Assembly (NCBI GenBank): GCA_038848005.1 | Contig: JAWCNZ010000003.1 | Coordinates: 1 to 64,000 of the forward strand | DNA length: 64,000 nt | Origin: JAWCNN01 sp038848005 | GTDB taxonomy: Archaea > Thermoproteota > Bathyarchaeia > Bathyarchaeales > Bathycorpusculaceae | Direction: 5' to 3' | In this document: positions 43,755 to 53,017 of the stretch, piece by piece | Layout: each line of letters opens with the position of its first letter | Numbering within the stretch: position 1 is the first letter of the stretch | Program-made: the position numbers and the translations under genes | The notes under the pieces: generated by a model | What the model was told of the DNA's origin: nothing | Databases searched by the model: none | The model's input: the letters and a program-made list of their open reading frames with translations, nothing else

Positions 43755-43804
43755 GTTTAATCACACTCTAAGATTTTAGGTTAGATATAAATATTTAAAT
43801 TTTG

Positions 43805-43823
43805 TTCTAATTCTGAATTAGAA
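43805..43823. promoter_or_regulatory. 19-bp perfect palindrome, probable PadR operator
   Basis: TTCTAATTC and GAATTAGAA flank a single central T. It lies just beyond the TATA stretch in the 286-bp gap between padR and the CdvA-like gene. Its symmetry and length suit a PadR dimer and could control both divergent genes. Confidence 0.6.
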
Positions 43824-44040
43824 GTTGAAACAGAATAAAACAAGTTTAAACAAAACCAAAACCCCGACAAGGCAATGTTTCAAAATTCAATTATATAAAA
43901 CATCAACAAAACCCTACAATTTTAAACATAACTTTCCACCCAAAAGCCAAAACCCACAGCCCTTAAACAGCCAGCAATATACCCACATATTAACAAACGT
44001 TATTTCCACTTTCCGCCAAAAACCAAAACGGTGCCCAAAC

Positions 44041-44595
44041 TTGATTTCATGGAAAACATCCCTCAAAAGACTAAACAAAGAATATGAAACAGCAATGAAA
44101 AAGAAAAACGCATTAGACAAATTACTCGAAACAGGCAGAATTTCGCAGTCCACCCACGAAATCTTCAACAAAGAATTCAACAGCGCAATCGCCGAACTAG
44201 ACAGACAACGAAAAGACCTGCTTGAAAAAATGAACACAAAAATAAAAGGGCTTGAAGAACAAACAAAAACCCTAGAAGTTTTACTCGCAAACCTTGAAAT
44301 CCAACACGTAGCAGGCGAAATAGACGAAGACGTTTACCAACATGAAGCCACCCTCATAACAACAGGACTTGAAACCACAAAACGCGAATTAAACAACATA
44401 AAAGAAGCGTATAACCAACTCCTAAACGACATAAACACCCCCATGGAAGCCCCAACCACACAAGAACCAGAAACAACAATGGAAAACAAAGAAAACGAAA
44501 GCCTAAAAACCAGCGAAGCCGAGCCAACCGAAAAAATACAAAAACCAGAGAACACACAAATCCCAGAAATAGCAGAACTAACAAAAACAGCCTAA
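44041..44595 (+). CDS. CdvA-like coiled-coil protein lacking a PRC barrel
   Basis: The helical block KKKNALDKLLETGRIS through KTLEVLLANLEIQHVAGEIDEDVYQ resembles the coiled-coil half of CdvA, the membrane-binding division protein of TACK archaea. CdvA normally has an N-terminal PRC barrel; here only a 6-12 residue lead precedes the coil. The tail (about 135-185) is Thr/Glu/Pro-rich. The frame stays open upstream to TTG 43825, but that stretch is Lys/Asn/Thr/Gln-rich low-complexity and covers a TATA-like TTATATAAA at 43889, so TTG 44041 (first start codon after it) is preferred. Adjacent to PadR and divergent from it. Division function is inference. Confidence 0.6.
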   Translation: MISWKTSLKRLNKEYETAMKKKNALDKLLETGRISQSTHEIFNKEFNSAIAELDRQRKDLLEKMNTKIKGLEEQTKTLEVLLANLEIQHVAGEIDEDVYQHEATLITTGLETTKRELNNIKEAYNQLLNDINTPMEAPTTQEPETTMENKENESLKTSEAEPTEKIQKPENTQIPEIAELTKTA

Positions 44596-44629
44596 CAACA
44601 CTCCATTTTTCTATAACCAAAGCTTAAGT

Positions 44630-47086
44630 TCAGTACTCACTTAAGAAGCTTATTTCTGGACACTCTTTAACTGTTCTGCCCACACCTTTTTCCGCTGAAA
44701 TTTCAAGCTGCAAAATTTTGCATGTACCAGCAATGTCGTTTTTGCTTTGGCTGAGGATTTCCGCGTTTTCGCTGTTTCCAGCGTAAATTTTCACCCGTCT
44801 TATTTCAGCGTTTAGAGGCTTTTGCCTTTCAGCTTTTTCCCTTCTAATTTCGGATATAACGGCTATTACTAAGTCGCCCTTCCTTTCCGCTTCCTCATCA
44901 ATCCTTTTCAAGTCAGGTTCAGGCCAAGGCGTTATTTGTAGGCTTTTCACGCCCACATTTTCAGCATACATCGCCTGGTAAATTTCCTCTGTTATGTGCG
45001 GCGTCACCGGCGCCAACAACTGGATTATGCGGTATAAAACAGTGTAAAGCGTGTATTGAACAGCTTTTCTTTGTTTTTCTCCGTATTTTTCAGGTTTGTA
45101 AAGTCTATCCTTAACCGCTTCGATGTATTGGTCGCAAAACACATGCCACGTGAAATTGCGCACTTCTTCAACGGCAACGTTGAATTGGCAATTTTCCAAG
45201 GCTTCTGTAACCTTCTGCGTTAACCTTTCCATTTTACTGAGAATCCACCTGTCCAAAAGCTGCAGCTCAAATTTTTCGCCGATTTTGTAGTCGCTGAGCT
45301 GAACGCTTACAAACCTCGCAGCGTTCCACAGCTTAGTCAAAAAGCGCCTGCCATACTCCACGTCTGACCAACGGAACGGAATGTCTGAACCTGTTGCTCC
45401 GCCAGCTGCAGCCCACTGCCTCGTGGCGTCTGCTCCATACTTGTTTAGCACTTCTGGCGCTGCAACATAATTCTTAAGGGATTTACTCATTTTTCTGCCG
45501 TCTGAACCCAAAACCATGCCGTTTATTAAACAGCTTTTGTATGGCGTTTCGCCGAAAAGGGCTAAATGTCTAACCATTAAATAATAAGCCCACGTTCTTA
45601 TGATGTCCACGCCTGAAGGGTGCAAATCCGCTGGATAAAGCCTCCGCCAGTCTTCACGGTCTGGCCAGCCTGCATGCACCGCGCACGTGATGGACGAGTC
45701 CATCCAAGTGTCGAAAACGTCTTTTTCTGGAATGAACTCTTTGCCTCCGCATTTTGGACACTTGCCAATTCTTGGATTTTCAAGTTTTGGGTCTACTGGA
45801 ACCCAGCTTTCCTCCGCCAAAATTGTTTCGCCACAGTTTTTGCAGTACCATACTGGTATGGGCGTTGCGAAAATGCGTTGGCGGCTTATAACCCAATCCC
45901 AATCCAACGAGCGCGCCCAGTCCGTCAAGCGGGTTTTCATGTAATCTGGATACCAAACCACTTTGTTTGCTGTTTCCTCCACTTTATCCGTTAAAATGCG
46001 AGTCTTCATAAACCATTGTTTACGTTCGAGGATTTCAACTGGTGTTCCGCATCTTTGGCATACGCCTACTTCTTGCTTAAGCCTTTCAGTTTTTTCAAGC
46101 AACCCCTCAGCTTTAAGGTCTTGAACTATGGCTTCCTTCGCCTCTTTTATGGTTAATCCAGCATATTTCCCGCCGTTCTCATTTAACCTTCCATTCTCTG
46201 TTAAAAGAGTGACTACTGGAAGCTTATGTCTAATCACTGTTTTTACGTCTTCTTTGTCGCCGTAAGTGCATATCATAACAACGCCAGTGCCGAAAGAGGG
46301 GTCAACCCCTTCATCCGCTATTATCTCAACCTTGCGGTTAACAACTGGAACAACAATTTTTCTGCCAACATACGCCTTAAACCTGTCGTCCACTGGGTTA
46401 ACGGCAACCGCAACACAAGCGGGTATAAACTCTGGACGTGTAGTGGCTATAAGCAAATGCCCTTGACAGCCTCCCAATGGAAACCTAATATAGTGGAGTG
46501 CGCCTTCACGCTCTTCATATTCAACCTCAGCATCCGCAATAGCTGTTTCACAACGAGAACACCAATTCACTGGGTGCGTACCCTGATAAATAAAGCCCTT
46601 CTTATACAAAATTATGAAGCTAAGCTGAGTACGTCTCCAATAGTCAGGGTCCATTGTGCGGTATTCCGTTGTCCAATCAACACTGCACCCCAAACGTTTC
46701 ACGCCGTCCTTCATCAACGCAATATACTTTTCAACAAGCGCTTGGCACAACTCACGAAACTTGTCTGGTGGGAAATCCCTTTTATGTATGTTGTGTTCAC
46801 GCTCCACCTGTACTTCGATGCTTAAGCCGTGGCAATCCCAACCCTGCGGAAAATAGACGTTATAGCCTCTCATACGTTTATAACGGGCGACGATGTCAAA
46901 ATAAGTCCAGTTTAAAACGTTTCCCATGTGAAACTCGCCGGAAGGATAGGGTGGAGGCGTATCAATGCTGAAAGTTGGACGTTGCCTATCTCCCCAATCG
47001 AAACGGTAAATCCCCATATCCTCCCAAAGCTTCTGCCACTTCCGCTCAACAGCAACAGCGTCAAACTCTTTAGGCAAAGCCTTCAT
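44630..47086 (-). CDS. valS: Valyl-tRNA synthetase
   Basis: Class I synthetase, 818 residues. HIGH motif as HMGN near residue 54 in PPPYPSGEFHMGNVLNW, an editing domain at about 190-330, zinc-binding CGTPVEILER-type motifs, the KMSKS loop GRKMSKSLKNYV, and the ValRS-specific GSDIPFRWSDVEYGRRFLTKLWNAARF. These residues distinguish ValRS from IleRS and LeuRS. ATG 47086 is preferred to TTG 47092. It converges with the CdvA-like gene (about 34 nt apart). Confidence 0.93.
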   Translation of the reverse strand: MKALPKEFDAVAVERKWQKLWEDMGIYRFDWGDRQRPTFSIDTPPPYPSGEFHMGNVLNWTYFDIVARYKRMRGYNVYFPQGWDCHGLSIEVQVEREHNIHKRDFPPDKFRELCQALVEKYIALMKDGVKRLGCSVDWTTEYRTMDPDYWRRTQLSFIILYKKGFIYQGTHPVNWCSRCETAIADAEVEYEEREGALHYIRFPLGGCQGHLLIATTRPEFIPACVAVAVNPVDDRFKAYVGRKIVVPVVNRKVEIIADEGVDPSFGTGVVMICTYGDKEDVKTVIRHKLPVVTLLTENGRLNENGGKYAGLTIKEAKEAIVQDLKAEGLLEKTERLKQEVGVCQRCGTPVEILERKQWFMKTRILTDKVEETANKVVWYPDYMKTRLTDWARSLDWDWVISRQRIFATPIPVWYCKNCGETILAEESWVPVDPKLENPRIGKCPKCGGKEFIPEKDVFDTWMDSSITCAVHAGWPDREDWRRLYPADLHPSGVDIIRTWAYYLMVRHLALFGETPYKSCLINGMVLGSDGRKMSKSLKNYVAAPEVLNKYGADATRQWAAAGGATGSDIPFRWSDVEYGRRFLTKLWNAARFVSVQLSDYKIGEKFELQLLDRWILSKMERLTQKVTEALENCQFNVAVEEVRNFTWHVFCDQYIEAVKDRLYKPEKYGEKQRKAVQYTLYTVLYRIIQLLAPVTPHITEEIYQAMYAENVGVKSLQITPWPEPDLKRIDEEAERKGDLVIAVISEIRREKAERQKPLNAEIRRVKIYAGNSENAEILSQSKNDIAGTCKILQLEISAEKGVGRTVKECPEISFLSEY

Positions 47087-47191
47087 AATCAAACCACTTC
47101 AACTTTTAAGATAAACACACACCTAAAAAGTATTCTGCACATTTTATAATTTTTAAAGAAAAAGGGGGGTTAAGTTGGTGTTTTTGGTGGT

Positions 47192-49588
47192 TTATGGGTC
47201 GCTGAAGCTCCATTCGCATAGGAAGAATGCTGCTATGTTGCGTATGTCTTTCATGTCTATTAGGTTGCCGCCTGTTACGTCGCATGGGAAGTCCCAGTTG
47301 AGGTCGCCTGGTTCGGCTAGGAATGCTGCGGCTGCGGCGCGTATGTCTTTCATGTCTACAATGTGGTCATTGTTTATGTCTTGTAAACCATAAGTGTGGC
47401 TTGAACCTAAAGCCATGAGGATGTAGAGTACGTTTCCTTCTTGTGCTGCACCGCCGTATGGACTAGCTGGTAGGAATACGTGGTCCTCGTTTGGCCAGCG
47501 AGACCAGTATTCAATTGAGTATATGTACCAGTCTGGGTGTCCTGACTCTGGTATGTATGGCAGTTCTTCGCCTACTATGTCGAAGATTTTGTTGGCGACT
47601 GCTTGTGGATCTTCTTCTACGTCTAATCTGTTGATTAAGTATTCAAGGTAGTAGTTTGCGTAGCCGTTGTAGTGGTTCCAGCATCCGCTCCAGCATGTGA
47701 ACAGTTGCGCATAACGTTCGTATAGGTCGCCGTTTATGCCCCAGTGCATGCAGAAGTCTGCAAAGTCGTAGACGTATGTTTGCATTTCACCTGTGGTCCA
47801 GTCTGTGTACTGATCCCATGTTGTAGGTCTTGCTGCGAATGGTATATCGAGGGTTTCCATATCGTCACCGGAGCCGGGGTCATCGTTTATTGTTGCGGCT
47901 ACGATTTGGTCTATTGCCCAAACGTCTGTCCAATCAGGCATGTCAATGATTGTCCATGGTCCTCCAACAGTTGGGTAGTCACTGTATCCGAGCATGACAT
48001 TTACGCCTGGGATAGTGGCGTTCAGCTGGTCTGCTTCCCACACTAGGACTTCAAAGTTTGCTAGCCATTCGCTGGCTTTCTTTTTAACTGTGCCGATGAC
48101 TAGCGGTGGGTCATTGTTGAACCAGCTACATGCTGGGTTATTGTGGAAGTAGTCCCAGATGGTGTATGCCCATTCACGGATTGCTGTTATGTTGTCGCCT
48201 TTCGTGTACCAGTCGCCGTTAGGCCAGTTGTATGGGCGGTTTGTCGCTGGGTTCCAACCTTGAATTTCGCCATTGTATATGTAGTAGCAGTTTTTGAATA
48301 GGATTTCCACGGCTTTGGTTACGTTATGTTTAATGAGGTACTTATCCCTGTTGGGATAGTTTACTAGGTATTTGTTGGCTATAACGTCGTCTTTGGGTAT
48401 GAGGAAGGCATTTGGATACTGAATGTCTGTGCCGTAAATGTGGTATATGCTTCCGTCTACACAGTAGTTGCTTGAAGCTTCGCTGTTAGCTGGATAATCC
48501 ATTGTGAGGGCTATTGCCCAGTGTAGCCACTCCTCGCATATTGGCCACTTGCGGTAGTTTGGAACCATCAGCAGTGCGCTTTTGTCTGGGAAGTACGGCG
48601 CCGTCTTAAAGTAGGTGCGCAAGAATTCATAACCAGGCCAAGTTCCGTTTACACATCCTGGAACGTAGCTGCCGTCCCAATCAATCTTTTTTTCCTTGAG
48701 CATTTGTTCTATTTGTATGTTGCTTAAGCCTCTGTAATATCCCATGTATTTTGGTGCGGGTTGCCTGCCGAAAACTTTGATGCCCCACCAGTTGTCGTTC
48801 TTCTTGCAAATTGTTTGCGTCAACTCCGGATTGCGCCACCAAGATAGGAATAGACCGGATGCTACCCTCCAATCTGGGTTGAAGTCTGCAGCTAGCCAGT
48901 TGTTGGTGAAGTCAAGGTAGGTTTTGCCTGCTGCAACCATCGTCTCATTGATTTGTTGCCAAATATCAAATGGAACTATTTGGAAGCCACGGGTTATGGT
49001 GCGGTATGCAATTGAACTGAATGCATAAGCTGGTTTTAAGTAGACTTTAAATGTTCTTGCATCAACTATTTGGAAGGCGCTCATTCTGTCTTTGAGGGCA
49101 GCCATATAACCAGCAGCGGGAAGTGATTCAGGGAATGCTCCTAAAAGAAGCCAGCTGTACCGGACATCTGTTGTGTTTATGTCCCTGTACTTTTCAGGCG
49201 TGTAAGTGCCCTCTAGCCAACCATTCCAGTCAGCGACTTTCACCCAGTAAATGCCCTTACGAAGAGTTATTGTCAAAATCGTGCCTGTTGGATCCCATTC
49301 AGGCGCTTTTTCAGCTAGCCACCCGGTAGTTGTGTTGCTTGCAACGTCTGATACAAACAGTGGCTCATACATGAGGTATGTGTCCCAGCCCATCCCATCA
49401 TTCATCTTTATCGGGTTGAAGTTGGTAAACTCCGGCCAGTAACCAGCACCCCAAATGATCTCATCCCGTTTTACCGTCACTGGTTGTGCCTGCACTGGAG
49501 ATACATTAACACCAATAAGGCACATGTTCAACAGCAAAGCAGCCACAAGCAACAGAGCAACCGTTACGTGTCCATATCGCTTAACCAT
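47192..49588 (-). CDS. Solute-binding protein (family 5) with C-terminal dockerin
   Basis: 798 residues. Signal peptide about 1-36 with a hydrophobic core, then an OppA/DppA-type family 5 binding protein for peptides or similar solutes (FLSWWRNPELTQTICKKNDNWWG is the typical insertion block). The last 60 residues are a type I dockerin: DINNDHIVDMKDIRAAA and DVTGGNLIDMKDIRNIA, both with the calcium-loop pattern DxNxDxxxDxxD. There is no membrane helix and no permease genes beside it, so it should attach through a cohesin partner. ATG 49588 has GAGGAGAG upstream; TTG-like starts at 49618 are rejected. It is the last gene of the surface cluster. Confidence 0.85.
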   Translation of the reverse strand: MVKRYGHVTVALLLVAALLLNMCLIGVNVSPVQAQPVTVKRDEIIWGAGYWPEFTNFNPIKMNDGMGWDTYLMYEPLFVSDVASNTTTGWLAEKAPEWDPTGTILTITLRKGIYWVKVADWNGWLEGTYTPEKYRDINTTDVRYSWLLLGAFPESLPAAGYMAALKDRMSAFQIVDARTFKVYLKPAYAFSSIAYRTITRGFQIVPFDIWQQINETMVAAGKTYLDFTNNWLAADFNPDWRVASGLFLSWWRNPELTQTICKKNDNWWGIKVFGRQPAPKYMGYYRGLSNIQIEQMLKEKKIDWDGSYVPGCVNGTWPGYEFLRTYFKTAPYFPDKSALLMVPNYRKWPICEEWLHWAIALTMDYPANSEASSNYCVDGSIYHIYGTDIQYPNAFLIPKDDVIANKYLVNYPNRDKYLIKHNVTKAVEILFKNCYYIYNGEIQGWNPATNRPYNWPNGDWYTKGDNITAIREWAYTIWDYFHNNPACSWFNNDPPLVIGTVKKKASEWLANFEVLVWEADQLNATIPGVNVMLGYSDYPTVGGPWTIIDMPDWTDVWAIDQIVAATINDDPGSGDDMETLDIPFAARPTTWDQYTDWTTGEMQTYVYDFADFCMHWGINGDLYERYAQLFTCWSGCWNHYNGYANYYLEYLINRLDVEEDPQAVANKIFDIVGEELPYIPESGHPDWYIYSIEYWSRWPNEDHVFLPASPYGGAAQEGNVLYILMALGSSHTYGLQDINNDHIVDMKDIRAAAAAFLAEPGDLNWDFPCDVTGGNLIDMKDIRNIAAFFLCEWSFSDP

Positions 49589-49746
49589 TTTCTTTCTCTC
49601 CTCTCTCAATTTACACACTAATTTAGTGTGTACATCTCATTTAAAAGGTTTATGGAACATTTGTACAGAAGAAAACTCTTTCATAAATCAACTCAACAAA
49701 CCTTCACGCTTAACAGACTAATAACCAAAAAATAAAAATTGGAAAT

Positions 49747-50766
49747 TTAGGCTTTCTTCCTTTTGCGTCTGATGTAAACTGCACCCACTATCACCACTGC
49801 TATCACCGCCACAATTTGTATGACGTCCGGAGGCGGGTAATTTGTCGTTAGCGGATAACGGTCCTTATTAATTTCATCAATAACGTAAGGCTGATCGCCT
49901 ATTCCGTCTCTGCCAATAACGAAACCGAATATCCAAGTACCATCCCAACCCTTATAGTCACTCCAGTAGTTTCCGTAAGTACCATTATCCCAAACGTTAC
50001 TACCAAACCCAGCACCATATTTAGCTTGGGATCCGTTATCAGTGAAGTTGTTATGGTGAATGACGTTGTTTGAACTATATTCAGAAAGGTAAATGCCAGA
50101 ACCTTTATTGCCCGTTATGTTATTTCCAATGACGCTGTTATAATGGCACATTCGTAGTGTAATAGCGCTGCCTGTGTTGTTTACTATGTTGTTTTCGATA
50201 ATGCTATTATGGAAACAATCACGTTCTTCAATTTCTGTGTGTTTTCCCTCAAGGGTAATGCCGTTTCCATTGTTCATTATATTACTTCCTGAAATAGTGT
50301 TGTTATTGCAGTAAGAATCGATATAAACGCCAAACCAGTTTTTTGTTATGTTGTTCCCTGCAATAGTGTTATACGAAGACTCCTCGAGGTAGATGCCATA
50401 GAAGAACAAACTGATATTTACGTTCTTGATTGTTACATTGCTCACTCCATAAAGGTATATTCCCATGCTAAACGTTATATTGGCACCTTTAACAGTGTAA
50501 CCTCTCCCATCAAGGACCGTGTTATTTCTCTCCACGACTATTCCATAATCCACAGCGCGACTTATGATATTATCGGTCAAAATGTAAGTTGTATAATCGG
50601 TTGTGTTGATGCATTGCAACGCCTCTTCGGGTTCGATTGTTCCATCAGCCCTAATGTAAATAGCCTCAAGCATTTGCACAGAAGCTTTAGCTGGTTTGAC
50701 GCTGGATACCAGCACGCCTACCAGAAGCAAAGCCAACATTATTCCGTAAACTATTTTGTTCGACAT
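49747..50766 (-). CDS. Secreted parallel beta-helix protein, NosD-like, membrane anchored
   Basis: 339 residues: signal peptide 1-28, the segment IYIRADGTIEPEEALQC, then about ten short repeats (GIYLYGVSNVTIKNVNIS, GIYLEESSYNTIAGNNIT, GVYIDSYCNNNTISGSNI) typical of right-handed beta-helices such as NosD/pectate lyase-like proteins, a Trp-rich cap (YGNYWSDYKGWDGTW), and a C-terminal helix with basic tail (IVAVIAVVIVGAVYIRRKRKK). Rich in N-glycosylation sequons. Probably a carbohydrate-binding or lyase-like protein at the surface; no catalytic residues are assignable. It belongs to the cohesin/dockerin cluster. Confidence 0.8.
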   Translation of the reverse strand: MSNKIVYGIMLALLLVGVLVSSVKPAKASVQMLEAIYIRADGTIEPEEALQCINTTDYTTYILTDNIISRAVDYGIVVERNNTVLDGRGYTVKGANITFSMGIYLYGVSNVTIKNVNISLFFYGIYLEESSYNTIAGNNITKNWFGVYIDSYCNNNTISGSNIMNNGNGITLEGKHTEIEERDCFHNSIIENNIVNNTGSAITLRMCHYNSVIGNNITGNKGSGIYLSEYSSNNVIHHNNFTDNGSQAKYGAGFGSNVWDNGTYGNYWSDYKGWDGTWIFGFVIGRDGIGDQPYVIDEINKDRYPLTTNYPPPDVIQIVAVIAVVIVGAVYIRRKRKKA

Positions 50767-50851
50767 TTTCCTCTTTCTCCCGAACTCTAAAGTAATATTT
50801 TACTCTAGAAAATAAAACTTGCGGAAAAGAAAAGAGGGGTATTTTATTATT

Positions 50852-51583
50852 TTAACGGTGCTTGAAGTTTCGAATGTTTTTCTTATGGAAAATTGTCACA
50901 GCAAGCGTTAGAGACATTAAAATAGCCATTAACAGAAACGATGAAAACTCAGGCACAACCATGCCATCGTATAGTTGCATGCTATGAGGCGGATAACTAT
51001 TATATTTTGAGGGGTCCTTAGGATCGACAATAACATCATCGAGTACAAATGTTAACCACTCGAGGAACTTGCCTTTCCTAACACTGATGTTTAGTGCAAA
51101 TTGTACTGGTTGTGGCTCAAGGGCTATGACTTCAAATTCTATCCAGCAGAGGCTTGCAACAACTGGAACAGGCACATAATCTGCGCCAAGTAGAGTTTCA
51201 CCACAACCCACCCAGCTTTCACTAGGCTCAATTGATATTACAGGGAGTGTATATTTGCCTTCGAAGAGTTCACTTGTTATTCCATCAGTACCAGTTAAGC
51301 CTGCGCGGGTTGCGTTTATGTAAGTGGTATTGTAATATACTGTTACTTGCCATGTGGTGATGCCGTTGGCGCCTTCTTCTAGGGTTGTCATGTTTAGGTA
51401 TGCTGTTATGTTGAATTTGTCGCCGATGTTGTAGTCTGTTAGGGTTATTGTTGACGGTTCAATCCATATGGCATTTGCAGGATGAGGCTCACTAGGCACA
51501 ATAGCGTAGGCTGAGAGGATGTTTAGTAAAAGCAAAGCAACGCTGAGAAAGACGATCTTTTTAATCACTAAAGATTTTTTCAT
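50852..51583 (-). CDS. Membrane-anchored cohesin-like protein (single module)
   Basis: 243 residues: signal peptide about 1-27, one cohesin-like module (about 35-200; IWIEPSTITLTDYNIGDKFNITAYL, then ITTWQVTVYYN and VVASLCWIEFEVIAL), a short linker and a C-terminal VVPEFSSFLLMAILMSLTLAVTIF helix with a KK tail, similar to archaeal PEF-type sorting signals. It presents one cohesin on the membrane and so could anchor dockerin-bearing partners. The first 137 bp of the module are identical to two neighbours. Function as a cohesin is inferred from fold pattern and neighbours. Confidence 0.72.
   Translation of the reverse strand: MKKSLVIKKIVFLSVALLLLNILSAYAIVPSEPHPANAIWIEPSTITLTDYNIGDKFNITAYLNMTTLEEGANGITTWQVTVYYNTTYINATRAGLTGTDGITSELFEGKYTLPVISIEPSESWVGCGETLLGADYVPVPVVASLCWIEFEVIALEPQPVQFALNISVRKGKFLEWLTFVLDDVIVDPKDPSKYNSYPPHSMQLYDGMVVPEFSSFLLMAILMSLTLAVTIFHKKNIRNFKHR
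51369..51505 (-). repeat. 137-bp identical repeat, copy 1
   Basis: Encodes the start of the cohesin-like module from the signal-peptide end. It matches 52716-52852 and 54858-54994 base for base. Confidence 0.9.
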
Positions 51584-51667
51584 AATTTCTTCTCCTTACA
51601 CTTTCAGAATTAATTATGTCTATTTAAAATTTTCCATTAAAGCGAATCAAGAAGCGCATTTCAAGGT

Positions 51668-52930
51668 TTACATAGACTGGACACACAAAAAATGGGGGAA
51701 ATCAAGTTTTCTCTTGATCTTCCAGAGAGCAGTTGCAATGAGAGTCACAGCCATGAATAGTGCCAGAATGAGAATTGATGTATATTCGGGTATTACATGA
51801 TATTTGTAGACGTTATTGTTAACTTTTGTTGCTTGGTTTTCCTCGTTATCATAAGCGATTATTTTGTAGGTTACCCATGTGCAGTTTTCATAACCGGGTA
51901 TTGTTGCGTTATAAGTGTCTGTGCCAGCAATTTTTGTCATGTTTATGGGTGTCAGCCACGTTGTTCCATTGTCTGTGCTGTACCATAAAGTTACGTTTTT
52001 AACACCAACTCCATAATCTGTAACGTTGACTCTAACAGTTACGGGCTGGTTTGGCTGAACATTGTCTTTTGGAGGGTCTTGCACAGGCTCGCCTATTTCA
52101 GGCGGAACATCATCAACAAAATATGCCTCTAAAGTGTAACTTGCATTCATTTTAATTGTTATTGGATTTTCCGTTTTTTGGGTGCCATTAAGCAGCCAAT
52201 AATCAAAGGAGTAGCCCAAATCTGGAATCGCCGTTACATTCACAGAGGTTTCTTCAGGATATAGGTGTGTGCCGGGTGCTGGATCTGTTGTTCCACCAGT
52301 TGTTGATGTTATGGTAAGCGGGTACGTTACGGGAATCGTCACTGTGGCGTCGTATAGTCCGGTGTCCCCGGACGGTGGATAATAGTTAGGAGGAAGAACG
52401 TCATCGCCCACAAACGTAAGGGAATTATCAATGTTTAGTGCAAATTGTACTGGTTGTGGCTCAAGGGCTATGACTTCAAATTCTATCCAGCAGAGGCTTG
52501 CAACAACTGGAACAGGCACGTAATTTGTTGCGCCAATCAGCGCTTCACCACAGCCCGCCCGCTTTTTATCCGGCTCAATTCTTGTAGCAGGTTGTGCTGT
52601 TTTTCCTTGGAAAAGTTCGCTTACTGTGTATCCTGGTCCAGTGAAGCCTACGCGGGTTGCGTTTATGTATGTTGTATTGTAGTATACCACGACTTGCCAT
52701 GTGGTGATGCCGTTGGCGCCTTCTTCTAGGGTTGTCATGTTTAGGTATGCTGTTATGTTGAATTTGTCGCCGATGTTGTAGTCTGTTAGGGTTATTGTTG
52801 ACGGTTCAATCCATATGGCATTTGCAGGATGAGGCTCACTAGGCACAATAGCATGTGTTAGAGGGTTGCTCAACAGAAGAAGGACAACACTAAGAAGAAC
52901 CGCTGCCTTGGTTGCTGGAGATTTCTTCAT
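51668..52930 (-). CDS. Membrane-anchored protein: cohesin-like, InlB-type repeat, Ig-like domain
   Basis: 420 residues: signal peptide 1-28, cohesin-like module about 30-195, an InlB-type beta-repeat (LTITSTTGGTTDPAPGTHLYPEETSV), an Ig-like segment (about 275-385; VTVRVNVTDYGVGVKNVTLWYS) and a C-terminal IPEYTSILILALFMAVTLIATALWKIKRK anchor. The gene seems to be a duplicate of the module in 50852-51583 with extra domains added. Anchored, with one cohesin. Start ATG 52930 follows AAAGGAGAGGAAAATGG. Confidence 0.72.
   Translation of the reverse strand: MKKSPATKAAVLLSVVLLLLSNPLTHAIVPSEPHPANAIWIEPSTITLTDYNIGDKFNITAYLNMTTLEEGANGITTWQVVVYYNTTYINATRVGFTGPGYTVSELFQGKTAQPATRIEPDKKRAGCGEALIGATNYVPVPVVASLCWIEFEVIALEPQPVQFALNIDNSLTFVGDDVLPPNYYPPSGDTGLYDATVTIPVTYPLTITSTTGGTTDPAPGTHLYPEETSVNVTAIPDLGYSFDYWLLNGTQKTENPITIKMNASYTLEAYFVDDVPPEIGEPVQDPPKDNVQPNQPVTVRVNVTDYGVGVKNVTLWYSTDNGTTWLTPINMTKIAGTDTYNATIPGYENCTWVTYKIIAYDNEENQATKVNNNVYKYHVIPEYTSILILALFMAVTLIATALWKIKRKLDFPHFLCVQSM
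52716..52852 (-). repeat. 137-bp identical repeat, copy 2
   Basis: Second of three identical 137-bp blocks; downstream of it the genes also share shorter blocks, for example around 52443-52510. Confidence 0.9.
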
Positions 52931-53017
52931 CCATTTTCCTCTCCTTTTATATTTTTAAGGTTTAAATGCAAGTAATTTGCATTTAAGATTTTCCCTTTTT
53001 AAAGAAAAAGGGGGTAG

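Noticed and set aside
41804..43800. tRNA-Lys as an integration site for a mobile element with the unknown membrane protein, PadR and CdvA-like genes
   Set aside because: No integrase, no direct repeat of the tRNA end, and the genes lie on the 5' side of the tRNA, so there is no support.
43825..44040. N-terminal extension of the CdvA-like protein from TTG 43825
   Set aside because: The translated part is low-complexity and includes a TATA-like box; it does not look like a PRC barrel.
44630..47086. Isoleucyl-tRNA synthetase
   Set aside because: The GSDIPF...GRRFLTKLWNAARF block after the KMSKS loop is the ValRS pattern.
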